Source: Alistipes sp. (GTDB lineage Bacteria > Bacteroidota > Bacteroidia > Bacteroidales > Rikenellaceae). From it: a stretch of 64,000 nucleotides of DNA. Positions 30,189 through 38,789 of this stretch are shown here, piece after piece. A program made the translations under genes and the position numbers. The stretch lies in assembly GCA_017463615.1 (NCBI GenBank), contig JAFTOU010000016.1, positions 186,001-250,000 of the forward strand, given 5' to 3'. The notes below the pieces were generated by a model. It was not told the DNA's origin, ran no database searches, and saw only the letters and a program-made list of their open reading frames with translations. Each line of letters begins with the position of its first letter. Positions within the stretch are counted from its first letter, which is position 1.

Positions 30189-32570
30189 ATGGCAAAAAAA
30201 TCAAATAACAAGAAGAGCATTATCCGCTGGATGTGGATACTATCAATGAGCGCCGTGGCTATGGTCGCCCTGATGCTGACCCTCGCCGCTGTGGGTGCTT
30301 TCGGACGCATACCGTCGTTTGAGGAGCTGGAGAACCCCAAGAGCAATCTGGCAACCGAAATCTATGCCGACAATGGCAAGGCTATCGGTAGCTTCTTTGT
30401 GCAGAACCGCTCCTATGTGCAGTATGCCGACCTCTACCCTGCAGACTCGGTATCTATCTACAACATCGCGGGTCACGACCTGCCACCCCTTGCGGCGGCA
30501 CTCGTATCTGTTGAGGACGAGCGATTCTACTCCCACTCGGGCATTGACTATCGCTCGCTGCTGCGCGTAGGTATCAAGACCGTACTGCTCGGGCAGAGTC
30601 AGGGTGGCGGTAGTACCATAACCCAGCAGTTGGCAAAGAACCTCTTCCCACGAAATACATCCTCCAACGACGGCAAGATTGCCCGCACACTGCGCCTTGT
30701 AGGCAATAAGCTCAAGGAGTGGATTACCGCAATCAAGCTGGAGCACAACTACACCAAGGAGGAGATTGTGGCTATGTACCTCAACACCGTAGAGTATGGC
30801 TCTAATGCCTACGGCATCAAGTCTGCCGCAGCGACATTCTTCGGCAAGCAACCTTCGGAGCTAAACCTTCAGGAGGCGGCTATGCTTGTGGGTGTTGTCA
30901 ATGCACCTACCCGCTACTCGCCTGTGCGCAACCCCGAGAATGCACTCAAGCGCCGCAACCTTGTACTTAGCCGTATAGAGAATGCCGGAGGTATCACACG
31001 CCAGCAGTGCGACTCGCTTATGGCGCTGCCTATAACGCTCAACTACCGCCCCGTATCGCACAACTACGGCCAGGCGACCTACTTCCGCGAGATGCTACGC
31101 CTTGTGATGACCGCCGAGGCACCTAAGCGCCGCAACTTCTACACCGAGTGGGACTACGAGCAGGCACTCAAGCAGTACAACGAGAATCCACTCTACGGCT
31201 GGTGCCACAAGAACCATAAGGCCGATGGTACGGAGTACAACATCTACCGCGATGGACTCAAAATCTACACCACCATCAACGCCTCTATGCAGAGCTATGC
31301 CGAGCAGGCACTGCACAAGCAGCTGCAGACCGTCATCCAGCCCGCTATGGACAAGCAGTACAAGGAGAGCCGTACCCTATTTATAGATACCGACAAGAAG
31401 GAGGTGGAGAAGATTATCCGCCGCGCGATGAAAAACTCCGACCGCTTCCGTAATATGAAGAAGGAGGGTGTCTCGGAGAAGGATATCTACGCCTCGTTTG
31501 AGCAGAAGTGCAACATGAAGGTCTTTACCTTCAATGGCGAGCGCGATACGCTGCTCACCCCGCGCGACTCTATTCTGCACCATAAGCGTATTATGCGTGC
31601 CTCATTTGTGGCTATAGAGCCGCAGACAGGACATATCAAGGCCTATGTTGGTGGCCCTTCGTTCCAGTACTTCAAGTACGACATGGCAAAGCAGGGTAAG
31701 CGACAGATTGGCTCTACGGTCAAGCCATTTATCTACACCTTCGCCATTGACCACCTCGGCATGACCCCTTGCACCATGGTGCCAAACCTGCCAGTGACTA
31801 TTGAGACCTCTGTGGGTGCCGCTTGGTCGCCTAAGGAGGCGGGAAATGTGGAGTACGACGGCACCCTGCACCCGCTCAAGTGGGGTCTGGCACTGAGCCG
31901 CAACAACTACTCGGCGTGGATTATGAAGCAGGCAAAGCAGCCTGAGGCGGTTGCCGACTTTATCCACAATATGGGCATTGCATCCTATATAGACCCTGTA
32001 TATGCCCTCTGCCTCGGAACTTTTGAGAGTAATGTCTTTGAGATGGTCAGCGCATACGCCACCTTCGCCAACGAGGGTGTCTACACCTCGCCACTCTTTG
32101 TAACCCATATTGAGGACCGTCAGGGCAACCTCATCTCCTCATTCTCGTCCACCTCGCAGGATGCTGTGAGCAAGCAGACCGCCTATACGATGATTACCAT
32201 GCTCAAGAATGTAATCACCAACGGTACTGGTCGCCGTATGGGTTGGCAGTTTGGACTGAACAATGTAGAGATTGCCGGCAAGACGGGTACATCCAACGAG
32301 AACCGCGACGCATGGTTTATGTGCATCACGCCAAACCTCGTTGCAGGCTCTTGGGTCGGAGGTGAGGACCAGCAGATACACCTCCGCCGCCGCGGTGAGG
32401 GTTCCATTATGGCTCTGCCTATCGTCGGCGACTTCCTTGTTCGCACATATAACGACCCGAACATCCCTATCAGTCGCGACGACACCTTCGCCCGCCCAGC
32501 ACTCTGGAACGAGCAGACCTGCGACGAGACGGTTGAGGAGAGCGAGCTGGAGGATGAGTTTTTTGAGTAA
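30189..32570 (+). CDS. pbp1A: Class A penicillin-binding protein 1A
   Basis: This 793-residue bifunctional wall synthase has one N-terminal transmembrane helix, a glycosyltransferase domain (GT51) with EDERFYSHSGID and GGGSTITQQLAKNLF, and a transpeptidase domain with active-site GSTVK (SxxK), SRNN (SxN) and KTGTSNENRDAW (KTG). Both activities appear intact. ATG 30189 is preferred over an in-frame TTG two codons upstream. It is co-transcribed with the large barrel protein (9-base gap) and probably with asd 21 bases downstream, whose product leads to diaminopimelate for the same wall. Confidence 0.95.
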   Translation: MAKKSNNKKSIIRWMWILSMSAVAMVALMLTLAAVGAFGRIPSFEELENPKSNLATEIYADNGKAIGSFFVQNRSYVQYADLYPADSVSIYNIAGHDLPPLAAALVSVEDERFYSHSGIDYRSLLRVGIKTVLLGQSQGGGSTITQQLAKNLFPRNTSSNDGKIARTLRLVGNKLKEWITAIKLEHNYTKEEIVAMYLNTVEYGSNAYGIKSAAATFFGKQPSELNLQEAAMLVGVVNAPTRYSPVRNPENALKRRNLVLSRIENAGGITRQQCDSLMALPITLNYRPVSHNYGQATYFREMLRLVMTAEAPKRRNFYTEWDYEQALKQYNENPLYGWCHKNHKADGTEYNIYRDGLKIYTTINASMQSYAEQALHKQLQTVIQPAMDKQYKESRTLFIDTDKKEVEKIIRRAMKNSDRFRNMKKEGVSEKDIYASFEQKCNMKVFTFNGERDTLLTPRDSILHHKRIMRASFVAIEPQTGHIKAYVGGPSFQYFKYDMAKQGKRQIGSTVKPFIYTFAIDHLGMTPCTMVPNLPVTIETSVGAAWSPKEAGNVEYDGTLHPLKWGLALSRNNYSAWIMKQAKQPEAVADFIHNMGIASYIDPVYALCLGTFESNVFEMVSAYATFANEGVYTSPLFVTHIEDRQGNLISSFSSTSQDAVSKQTAYTMITMLKNVITNGTGRRMGWQFGLNNVEIAGKTGTSNENRDAWFMCITPNLVAGSWVGGEDQQIHLRRRGEGSIMALPIVGDFLVRTYNDPNIPISRDDTFARPALWNEQTCDETVEESELEDEFFE

Positions 32571-32591
32571 ATTACTAATACAAACAATAGT

Positions 32592-33593
32592 ATGAGATTA
32601 GCAGTAGTTGGCGCAAGTGGCGCCGTAGGACAAGAGTTTTTGAGAATTTTGGAGGAGCACAACTTCCCATGTGACGAGCTGTTGCTCTTTGGCAGCGCGC
32701 GCAGTGCGGGTCAAACACGCACCTTCCGCGGCAAGGAGATTGAGATTAAACTGCTTCAGCATAACGACGACTTCAAGGGTGTAGATATCGCCCTGGTATC
32801 GGCTGGTGGCTCGGTATCTAAGGAGTTCGCCCAGACTATCACTAAGCACGGCACGCTGATGATTGACAACTCCAGCTGCTTCCGTATGGATAGCGATGTG
32901 CCTCTGGTAGTGCCTGAGGTAAATGCCGAGGATGCCCTCAATGCCCCTCGCCGCATCATCGCAAACCCTAACTGTACAACTATACAGATGGTCGTAGCCC
33001 TGGCTGCCCTTGAGAAGGTTGCCCATATCCGCCGTGTTCGCGTGGCTACCTACCAGAGCGCAAGTGGCGCAGGTGCAACAGCTATGGCAGAGCTTGAGGC
33101 TCAGCACGCCTCACTGGCGCAGGGCGAGGAGCCTAAGGTTGAGAAGTTCGCCTACCAGTTGGCATTCAATGTCATCCCTCATATTGATGTCTTTACCGAC
33201 AACGACTACACCAAGGAGGAGATGAAGATGTACAACGAGACCCGCAAGATTATGCACTCCGACATCAAGGTGTCGGCTACCTGCGTGCGCGTACCCGTTA
33301 TGCGTGCACACTCGGAGGCTATATGGGTAGAGTTCGACCGCCCAGTAACCCCTGCCGAGGCTCGCGCAGCCTTTGAGTCCGCTCCGGGCGTGGTCGTTAT
33401 GGATAACCCAGCAGAGAAAGAGTACCCTATGCCACTCTTTATCGCTCATAAGGAGCCAGTATATGTCGGCCGTATCCGCGAGGATATCACCGACCCTAAC
33501 TGCCTGACCTTCTGGTGCGTCGCCGACCAAATCAAAAAAGGCGCCGCCCTCAACGCCGTCCAAATCGCCGAGTGGCTGCTGGCGCATCGTTAG
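32592..33593 (+). CDS. asd: Aspartate-semialdehyde dehydrogenase
   Basis: The 333-residue enzyme reduces aspartyl phosphate to the semialdehyde for lysine, diaminopimelate, threonine and methionine synthesis. The NADP-binding start [16 protein letters not shown], the catalytic Cys in NPNCTTIQM, and YQSASGAG are visible. The stop codon TAG is the first part of a heptamer repeat (CATCGTTAGCCGTTAG). Confidence 0.95.
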   Translation: MRLAVVGASGAVGQEFLRILEEHNFPCDELLLFGSARSAGQTRTFRGKEIEIKLLQHNDDFKGVDIALVSAGGSVSKEFAQTITKHGTLMIDNSSCFRMDSDVPLVVPEVNAEDALNAPRRIIANPNCTTIQMVVALAALEKVAHIRRVRVATYQSASGAGATAMAELEAQHASLAQGEEPKVEKFAYQLAFNVIPHIDVFTDNDYTKEEMKMYNETRKIMHSDIKVSATCVRVPVMRAHSEAIWVEFDRPVTPAEARAAFESAPGVVVMDNPAEKEYPMPLFIAHKEPVYVGRIREDITDPNCLTFWCVADQIKKGAALNAVQIAEWLLAHR

Positions 33594-33670
33594 CCGTTAG
33601 CTATTAGCCATTAGCTTTTTATAGGCATCGGCTTTGCCGATAGTATTTAAGGGGTGCAGACTGCGCCCCT
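33590..33670 (+). repeat. Heptamers plus two-hairpin C module
   Basis: Heptamers TAGCCGT, TAGCTAT, TAGCCAT (33591-33611) overlap the asd stop. The C module follows: ATCGGC-TTT-GCCGAT (33627-33641) and GGGGTGCA-GAC-TGCGCCCC (33651-33669). The second hairpin ends in a T run and could terminate asd. Confidence 0.75.
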
Positions 33671-33691
33671 TTTTTCTTTATTCGCACCCAT

Positions 33692-33863
33692 TTTTGTTGT
33701 CAGAGTGGTGCAGTTACCCTCTTACTCCTTTCCCTTTTTTGTTGTCAAAAGGGGTTAGATGTAACGCTCGGCAAAAAATTCCAGCTGTGGATAGTACTAA
33801 AGCGTACAGCCATAGCTGGAATTTTTTGTTAGCGGCAGCAAATGCTGCGCTATAACGCCAAAA
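33692..33863. repeat. E element copy 3 with insert and strong central hairpin
   Basis: The left end TTTTGTTGT (33692-33700) and right end ACGCCAAAA (33855-33863) are related to the other copies. A second TTTTGTTGTC lies at about 33738-33747, so the element looks partly duplicated. The central hairpin AAAAAATTCCAGCT/AGCTGGAATTTTTT (33773-33827), capped by GTAC-TAAAGC-GTAC, is a good bidirectional terminator between convergent genes. Confidence 0.75.
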
Positions 33864-33901
33864 GAAAAAGGTTTTTTTCTAACGAAAAAAACCTTTTCTA
33901 A
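33864..33901 (-). terminator. Terminator of the rpmB-rpmG-DUF4295 operon
   Basis: On the minus strand AAAAGGTTTTTTTC-GTTA-GAAAAAAACCTTTT is followed by T residues, 30 bases past the DUF4295 stop. Confidence 0.75.
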
Positions 33902-33930
33902 GAACTTGCGCTCTTAAACCGGTGGAGCAA

Positions 33931-34080
33931 TTATTTCATATACTCCGCAACCTGATCTACTGGAACGATAGCCTCCTTGAAGATATAAGCACCAGTCTTC
34001 TCAGACTTAACCATCTTGATGCACTTGGTAAACTGCTTACCAACGCCAGTACGGAGGGTTGCAACTGCTTTCTTTGCCAT
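33931..34080 (-). CDS. DUF4295 small basic protein (probable Bacteroidota-specific ribosomal protein)
   Basis: This 49-residue protein starts MAKKAVATLRTGVGKQFTK and contains KMVKSEKTGAYIFKEAIVP. It matches DUF4295, a family found after rpmB and rpmG in Bacteroidota. I recall that a new large-subunit protein named bL38 was reported in the Flavobacterium johnsoniae ribosome and may be this family; that link is from memory. It lies 11 bases after rpmG on the same transcript. Confidence 0.88.
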   Translation of the reverse strand: MAKKAVATLRTGVGKQFTKCIKMVKSEKTGAYIFKEAIVPVDQVAEYMK

Positions 34081-34091
34081 AACTCTACAAA

Positions 34092-34274
34092 TTATTTAAT
34101 TTCACGATGTACTGTCACACGCTTCAGATACGGATTGTACTTCTTGCGCTCAAGACGCTCTGGGGTGTTCTTCTTGTTCTTAGTGGTGATGTAGCGTGAC
34201 ATACCTGGTACGCCGCTCTCCTTCTGCTCTGTGCACTCAAGGATCACCTGAACTCTGTTACCTTTCTTTGCCAT
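34092..34274 (-). CDS. rpmG: 50S ribosomal protein L33
   Basis: The 60-residue protein [20 protein letters not shown] with [19 protein letters not shown] is a standard bL33 of the cysteine-poor type (a single Cys, no zinc motif). It lies between rpmB and DUF4295. Confidence 0.95.
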   Translation of the reverse strand: MAKKGNRVQVILECTEQKESGVPGMSRYITTKNKKNTPERLERKKYNPYLKRVTVHREIK

Positions 34275-34287
34275 TTCTCATTAAATT

Positions 34288-34521
34288 TTAGTAGATGTTC
34301 TTGGGAGCAGCAGCGCCTTTAAGAGCAGCAGACAGACCCTTCTTGTTAATTGTTTTGATTCCGGCAGCAGATACCTTCAAGGTAATCCAGCGACCCTCCT
34401 CCTCTGACCAGAAGCGCTTAGTCTTCAAGTTTGGGTTAAACTTGCGCTTGGTCTTGTGGTTGGAGTGTGAAACATTGTTTCCCACCATTGCAACCTTGCC
34501 TGTAATTTCGCAAACTTTCAT
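34288..34521 (-). CDS. rpmB: 50S ribosomal protein L28
   Basis: The 77-residue protein [20 protein letters not shown] with [16 protein letters not shown] is bL28. It heads the operon; a TATATTTG box at 34573-34580 lies upstream. Confidence 0.96.
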   Translation of the reverse strand: MKVCEITGKVAMVGNNVSHSNHKTKRKFNPNLKTKRFWSEEEGRWITLKVSAAGIKTINKKGLSAALKGAAAPKNIY

Positions 34522-34572
34522 TTTGTTAATATTGTTTTAATTACTCTCCACGGGATTATCCCATAGAGCGTG

Positions 34573-34580
34573 CAAATATA
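34573..34580 (-). promoter_or_regulatory. rpmB: -7 box for rpmB operon
   Basis: TATATTTG on the minus strand, about 52 bases before the ATG. Confidence 0.6.
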
Positions 34581-34672
34581 CAAACTTTTTATCAATCTAC
34601 AATCATATCCACTATTTTTTCTCACTTTTTTACATTTTTGGCAACTTTTCGCTATTGTATCATAAATTTTAG

Positions 34673-34680
34673 TATATTTG
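34673..34680 (+). promoter_or_regulatory. pyrH: -7 box for pyrH
   Basis: TATATTTG, 25 bases before the ATG. Confidence 0.6.
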
Positions 34681-34705
34681 TAGTAGAATTGGAAAACTAA
34701 ACATT

Positions 34706-35413
34706 ATGCAGTATAAAAGAATTCTCCTTAAATTAAGTGGCGAGTCGCTCCAGGGGGAGCAGAAGTATGGCATCTCTATGGATGCTCTTCGCAGTTATGC
34801 GGTGCAGATTAAGCAGGCAACGGAGCTGGGCATTCAGATTGGTATCGTTATTGGTGGCGGAAATATATTCCGCGGTCTGCAGGGCGCAAAGCGCGGTTTT
34901 GACCGTGTGAAGGGCGACCAGATGGGTATGTTGGCAACGGTTATCAACTCGCTCGGTCTGCAGGCGGTGCTTGCCGACGAGGGTGTGAAGTGCAAGGTGC
35001 TCACATCTATCTGCATGGAGCCTATTGGCGAGTACTACTCTAAGGACAAGGCGCTGGAGTACCTCAACGCTGGTTATGTTGTAATCATCGGCGGTGGCAC
35101 CTCCAACCCATACTTCTCTACCGATACCGCTTCGGCGCTGCGCGGCATTGAGATTGAGGCTGACGGCTTTTTCAAGGGTACGCGCGTAGATGGCATCTAC
35201 ACTGCCGACCCTGAGAAGGACCCTACAGCGACGAAGTTTGACACCATCACCTTTGACGAGATTTATGCTCGCAACCTCAAGATTATGGATATGACCGCCT
35301 TCACCCTCTGCAAGGAGAATGGGCTGAATATCATCGTCTTTGATATGGACACCCCAGGCAACCTGATGAAGGTGCTGCAGGGCGAGACTATTGGAACACT
35401 TGTACACAAATAG
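34706..35413 (+). CDS. pyrH: UMP kinase
   Basis: The 235-residue enzyme phosphorylates UMP to UDP. The motifs KLSGESLQG, IGGGNIFRG, DQMGMLATVINSL, and GGTSNPYFSTDTASALR are all characteristic of bacterial PyrH. It is followed by a thioredoxin-like gene and frr; pyrH-frr clustering is common in bacteria. Confidence 0.97.
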   Translation: MQYKRILLKLSGESLQGEQKYGISMDALRSYAVQIKQATELGIQIGIVIGGGNIFRGLQGAKRGFDRVKGDQMGMLATVINSLGLQAVLADEGVKCKVLTSICMEPIGEYYSKDKALEYLNAGYVVIIGGGTSNPYFSTDTASALRGIEIEADGFFKGTRVDGIYTADPEKDPTATKFDTITFDEIYARNLKIMDMTAFTLCKENGLNIIVFDMDTPGNLMKVLQGETIGTLVHK

Positions 35414-35428
35414 AAAAATATAGTAGTT

Positions 35429-36016
35429 ATGGAGCGTAGAAAAAGAAAGAGTAACCTGACCCTTGTCTTGATGCTCATCGCAGTGCTTGCAATCCTTGCT
35501 GTGCTGCTATTTTGGAACCCAGCACCTGCAAATGCAGCCCCAGCGCCGCAGACTCAGGAGCAGATTGATGCCTCAACTATCGCCAAGCAGGGCACTATTG
35601 CCCCCGACTTTATTGTTGAGATGTTTGACGGAAGCAAGATTCGCCTCTCCGAGCTTCGTGGCAAGGTGGTGCTTGTGAACTTCTGGGCTACATGGTGCCC
35701 TCCATGCCGCGAGGAGCTTACCCGCGTGCAGAAGGATATTATTGACCGCTTCGCCGGCAGTGACCTTGTATTCCTGCCTATCGCGCGCGGTGAGGAGCTG
35801 CAGACCGTGGCCGCCTTCCGTAAGCGTATGGGCTACACCTTCCCCATGGGTCTTGACCCCGACCAGCGCATCTTCCGTCGCTATGCAACCAACTACATCC
35901 CTCGCAACTTCCTCATTGACCGCGATGGCAAGGTTGTGCTGGCAAGCATCGGCTACGACACAAAGGAGTTCGCCCTCCTGCTCCAGACTATTGAAAAGGC
36001 ACTGAATAGCAAGTAA
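35429..36016 (+). CDS. TlpA/ResA-like membrane-anchored thioredoxin
   Basis: The 195-residue protein has a basic N-terminus, one hydrophobic anchor (about residues 10-30) and a periplasmic thioredoxin domain with APDF, FWATWCPPCREEL (CxxC redox pair) and IPRNFLIDRDGKVV (cis-Pro region). It probably reduces or isomerises disulfides in the periplasm. It is inserted between pyrH (15-base gap) and frr (30-base gap), an unusual partner for them. Confidence 0.9.
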   Translation: MERRKRKSNLTLVLMLIAVLAILAVLLFWNPAPANAAPAPQTQEQIDASTIAKQGTIAPDFIVEMFDGSKIRLSELRGKVVLVNFWATWCPPCREELTRVQKDIIDRFAGSDLVFLPIARGEELQTVAAFRKRMGYTFPMGLDPDQRIFRRYATNYIPRNFLIDRDGKVVLASIGYDTKEFALLLQTIEKALNSK

Positions 36017-36046
36017 GACAGAAATAAACAAATAACAAGAATCACT

Positions 36047-36604
36047 ATGGATACTAAAACAATCTTAGCAGATGCTTCTGCTCGCATGCAGAAGGCTGTA
36101 GACTTTTTGGAGGAGACCCTGCTCAACATCCGCGCAGGTAAGGCCTCTACCAATGTGCTCAATGGCGTTTTTGTAGACTACTACGGCTCGCAGACCCCAG
36201 TATCGGGCGTTGCAAGTGTTACCGTACCTGATGCAAAGACTATCCTCATTCAGCCATGGGACAAGAATATGATTCGCATCATTGAGAAGGCTATTCTGGA
36301 CTCAAACATCGGCCTTACCCCATCTAACAATGGCGAGACCATCCGCCTCTCTATTCCACCACTTACCGAGGAGCGCCGTCGTGAGCTGGTAAAGCAGTCT
36401 AAGAGCGAGGTTGAGAATGCACGCATCTCTATCCGCAACGCTCGCCGCGATGCTGTGGAGGCTTTCAAGAAGGCTATCAAGGAGGGTATGCCTGAGGATG
36501 AGAGCAAGGATGGCGAGAGTCAGGTACAGAAGCTGCTTGAGAAGTACAGCAAGATGGTAGACGCAGCCTTTGAGAAGAAGGAGAAGGAGATTATGACCGT
36601 ATAG
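36047..36604 (+). CDS. frr: Ribosome recycling factor
   Basis: The 185-residue factor releases ribosomes after termination with EF-G. RAGKASTNVLNGVFVDYYG, PWDKNMIRIIEKAI and NGETIRLSIPPLTEERRRELVK are typical. Confidence 0.97.
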   Translation: MDTKTILADASARMQKAVDFLEETLLNIRAGKASTNVLNGVFVDYYGSQTPVSGVASVTVPDAKTILIQPWDKNMIRIIEKAILDSNIGLTPSNNGETIRLSIPPLTEERRRELVKQSKSEVENARISIRNARRDAVEAFKKAIKEGMPEDESKDGESQVQKLLEKYSKMVDAAFEKKEKEIMTV

Positions 36605-36621
36605 TCGTAGTTCCGAGCGAC

Positions 36622-36657
36622 AAAAAAGCTACTGTACAAAGGTGCAGTAGCTTTTTT
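36622..36657 (+). terminator. Terminator of the pyrH-tlpA-frr operon
   Basis: AAAAAAGCTACTG-TACAAAGGTG-CAGTAGCTTTTTT, a strong hairpin with T run. Confidence 0.88.
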
Positions 36658-36692
36658 ATATATATAATATAGGTATGTTCGCAAATTTTTAC

Positions 36693-36700
36693 TAACTTTG
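36693..36700 (+). promoter_or_regulatory. -7 box for the sulfatase gene
   Basis: TAACTTTG, 20 bases before the ATG. Confidence 0.6.
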
Positions 36701-36720
36701 TAGAAATTGATTACTCCACC

Positions 36721-38361
36721 ATGAAGCTAAAACATCTTACTGGTTTATCGCTCCTTGCGCCATCGGTTGCATTTGCTGCCGAGAGACCCAACATTGTGCT
36801 TTTCATCGTTGATGATATGGGTTGGATGGACTCTGCCGTAGCCTATGGCGAGCAGGTCTACCCCAACAACTTACGCCACCACACGCCCAACATGGTACGC
36901 CTTGCCGAGCAGGGTGTGATGATGACATCCGCCTATGTATGTCCCGTATCAACCCCTACGCGCACCTCTATACTCTCGGGTATGAACGCTGCGCACACGC
37001 GCGTAACTAACTGGACATCATATGTTAAGGACGAGTACTCCGACGCCACAGGAGGTGGTGTTTCGGGAGGCATTGGCGACACCTCTGCCGACCCACTTAT
37101 CCGTCCCGACTGGAACCTCAACGGCATGAGTCCAGAGCCGGGCATTGAGGGTACATTCCACGCAACGCCATTCCCGCAGCTGCTCCGCGATGCAGGCTAC
37201 TTCACCATCCATGTGGGCAAGGGTCACTGGGCAGCCTCTGGAACGCCCGGTGCAAGTCCCTACAATATGGGCTTTGTCGTAAATGTTGCCGGTCAGGTAA
37301 ATGGCGCGCCACGCAGCTACTACGCCGAGGACCACTACGGCAACCTCCCAGGTCGCTGGAACTATATGGCGGTGCAGAACTTAGCCGCCTACTACGGCAC
37401 GGGCACGCACCTAACCGAAGCGCTGACCCTTGAGGCGATAAAGACGCTGGACTACCCTATCTCCCACCGTCAGCCATTCTTCCTCTATATGGGTCACCAC
37501 GGCACCCACACGCCTATTCAGGCCGACGAGCGCTTTGCGCAGAAGTACCGCGATGCGGGCATGGACGAGGGTCAGGCACGCTACGCCTCAATGGTGGAGG
37601 GTGTAGACAAGAGCCTTGGCGATTTGATGGACTACCTTGAGGCGCGCGGCGTGGCAAAGAATACGGTCATAATCTTCCTCACCGACAATGGCGGCAACTC
37701 CGAGAATAAGAATAAGGGAGGCATTCGCCATACCCACAACAAGCCGCTGCGCGAGGGCAAAGGCTCCTGCTATGAGGGTGGTATTCGCGTACCGATGCTC
37801 TGCAGCTGGAGCGGAAAAATCGCCCCAAACACCCGCGTAAATACGCCAGTAATTGCCGAAGATTTATTCCCGACAATTCTTGACATCGCGGGCGTAGATT
37901 ACGAAGGTAAAATTGTGCAAGATATTGACGGTCAGAGCCTTGTAAACCTACTCACCAAGGGCTCTAAGCTCGCAGCCAAGGCTGTGAAGAAGGGCGAAGT
38001 AGTTGGACAGAAGGAGCAGAATCTCTTTGTTATCCCCGAGGAGGTTTCGGGCATAAACCCACTCCGCCCAATAGTGCTCCACTACCCACACAAGTGGAAG
38101 CCATACGACCTGCACGACATAGACTTCCTCAGCTGCGTGCGCATAGGCGAGTGGAAGCTCGTCTACCGCATGAAGACGGGCGCGCTGGAGCTCTATAACC
38201 TTGACGACGACATCGGTGAACAGACCAATGTGGCGGTAAATAACCCCGACCTTACACTCCAAATGGCCGCCGTCCTCGCCGAAAAACTCCGCACCTGGAA
38301 GGCCGATATGCCTCGCATAAACGGCACCAACAAAACCGCCCCTCTGCCCGACGAACTTTAA
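36721..38361 (+). CDS. Secreted S-type sulfatase (arylsulfatase A family)
   Basis: This 546-residue hydrolase has a signal peptide ending AFAAE and the sulfatase core: IVLFIVDDMGWMDSA (metal-binding Asp pair) and the maturation motif CPVSTPTRTSILSG, in which the Ser of STPTR would be turned into formylglycine by an anaerobic maturase. GYFTIHVGKGHW, HHGTHTP and FLTDNGGN follow. It removes sulfate from host or dietary glycans in the periplasm; the substrate cannot be read. The maturase gene is not in this window. B element 2 starts directly at the stop codon. Confidence 0.93.
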   Translation: MKLKHLTGLSLLAPSVAFAAERPNIVLFIVDDMGWMDSAVAYGEQVYPNNLRHHTPNMVRLAEQGVMMTSAYVCPVSTPTRTSILSGMNAAHTRVTNWTSYVKDEYSDATGGGVSGGIGDTSADPLIRPDWNLNGMSPEPGIEGTFHATPFPQLLRDAGYFTIHVGKGHWAASGTPGASPYNMGFVVNVAGQVNGAPRSYYAEDHYGNLPGRWNYMAVQNLAAYYGTGTHLTEALTLEAIKTLDYPISHRQPFFLYMGHHGTHTPIQADERFAQKYRDAGMDEGQARYASMVEGVDKSLGDLMDYLEARGVAKNTVIIFLTDNGGNSENKNKGGIRHTHNKPLREGKGSCYEGGIRVPMLCSWSGKIAPNTRVNTPVIAEDLFPTILDIAGVDYEGKIVQDIDGQSLVNLLTKGSKLAAKAVKKGEVVGQKEQNLFVIPEEVSGINPLRPIVLHYPHKWKPYDLHDIDFLSCVRIGEWKLVYRMKTGALELYNLDDDIGEQTNVAVNNPDLTLQMAAVLAEKLRTWKADMPRINGTNKTAPLPDEL

Positions 38362-38620
38362 CAGTACTGCCCGCTTTTTGAAAAAAGCAGGGCGTGCAAA
38401 AACTTTCGGCAAAACTTCGTTTTGCTCCCATTCGTTGCGGAAATAGTCGTTGTCTACGACAATACAAAAACAGCTACAGCACTTCACTTTCAAGTAAACT
38501 TGAGTGAGTGCTGTATCTATTTTTAGTATCCTTGCGGATACCAGTCTATTTCCGAATAGAATCAAAAATTTGTCGCGTAGCGACACCTTTGAAAAGCTAA
38601 CAGCCAATAGCTAATAGCCA
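38362..38620 (+). repeat. B element copy 2: cloverleaf-like repeat
   Basis: It matches copy 1 over the whole length. The outer stem GGAAATAG (38439-38446) / CTATTTCC (38546-38553) encloses the hairpins GTTGTC/GACAAT, ACAGCACT...AGTGCTGT with apex TCAAG-TAAA-CTTGA, and GTATCC-TTGC-GGATAC. It ends in GTCGC-GTA-GCGAC and heptamers (38596-38620). Confidence 0.85.
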
Positions 38621-38666
38621 TTTTGGCGTGATAATGTGCCATAAATGGCGCATTCTGACGCCAAAA
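38621..38666. repeat. Minimal E element (46 bp)
   Basis: TTTTGGCGT (38621-38629) and ACGCCAAAA (38658-38666) are perfect inverted ends around AATGTGCCAT-AA-ATGGCGCATT. The large apical hairpin is absent. The end sequence differs from copies 1 and 2 on both arms together. Confidence 0.75.
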
Positions 38667-38692
38667 TATTTGGTAGTCCAAAAAAATATCCC

Positions 38693-38789
38693 TATCTTTG
38701 CAATCCGTTATGCGCGTTATGCGCGCGTAAAGGAGATAACAAACTAATTATTAACAATTTAACGAGCGATTGTATCGCAAAATTTTTAG
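38693..38789 (+). promoter_or_regulatory. rpsA: rpsA promoter and ~85-base leader
   Basis: TATCTTTG at 38693-38700. The leader contains a near-palindrome ATGCGCGTTATGCGCGCGT followed by AAAGGAGATAAC, then an A/T-rich stretch to the ATG. Leader-based autoregulation of S1 is known in other bacteria; here it is only a possibility. Confidence 0.5.

Noticed and set aside
33692..33863. Insertion sequence remnant
   Set aside because: No transposase fragment is readable in any E, B or D element; they can be called at most non-autonomous.
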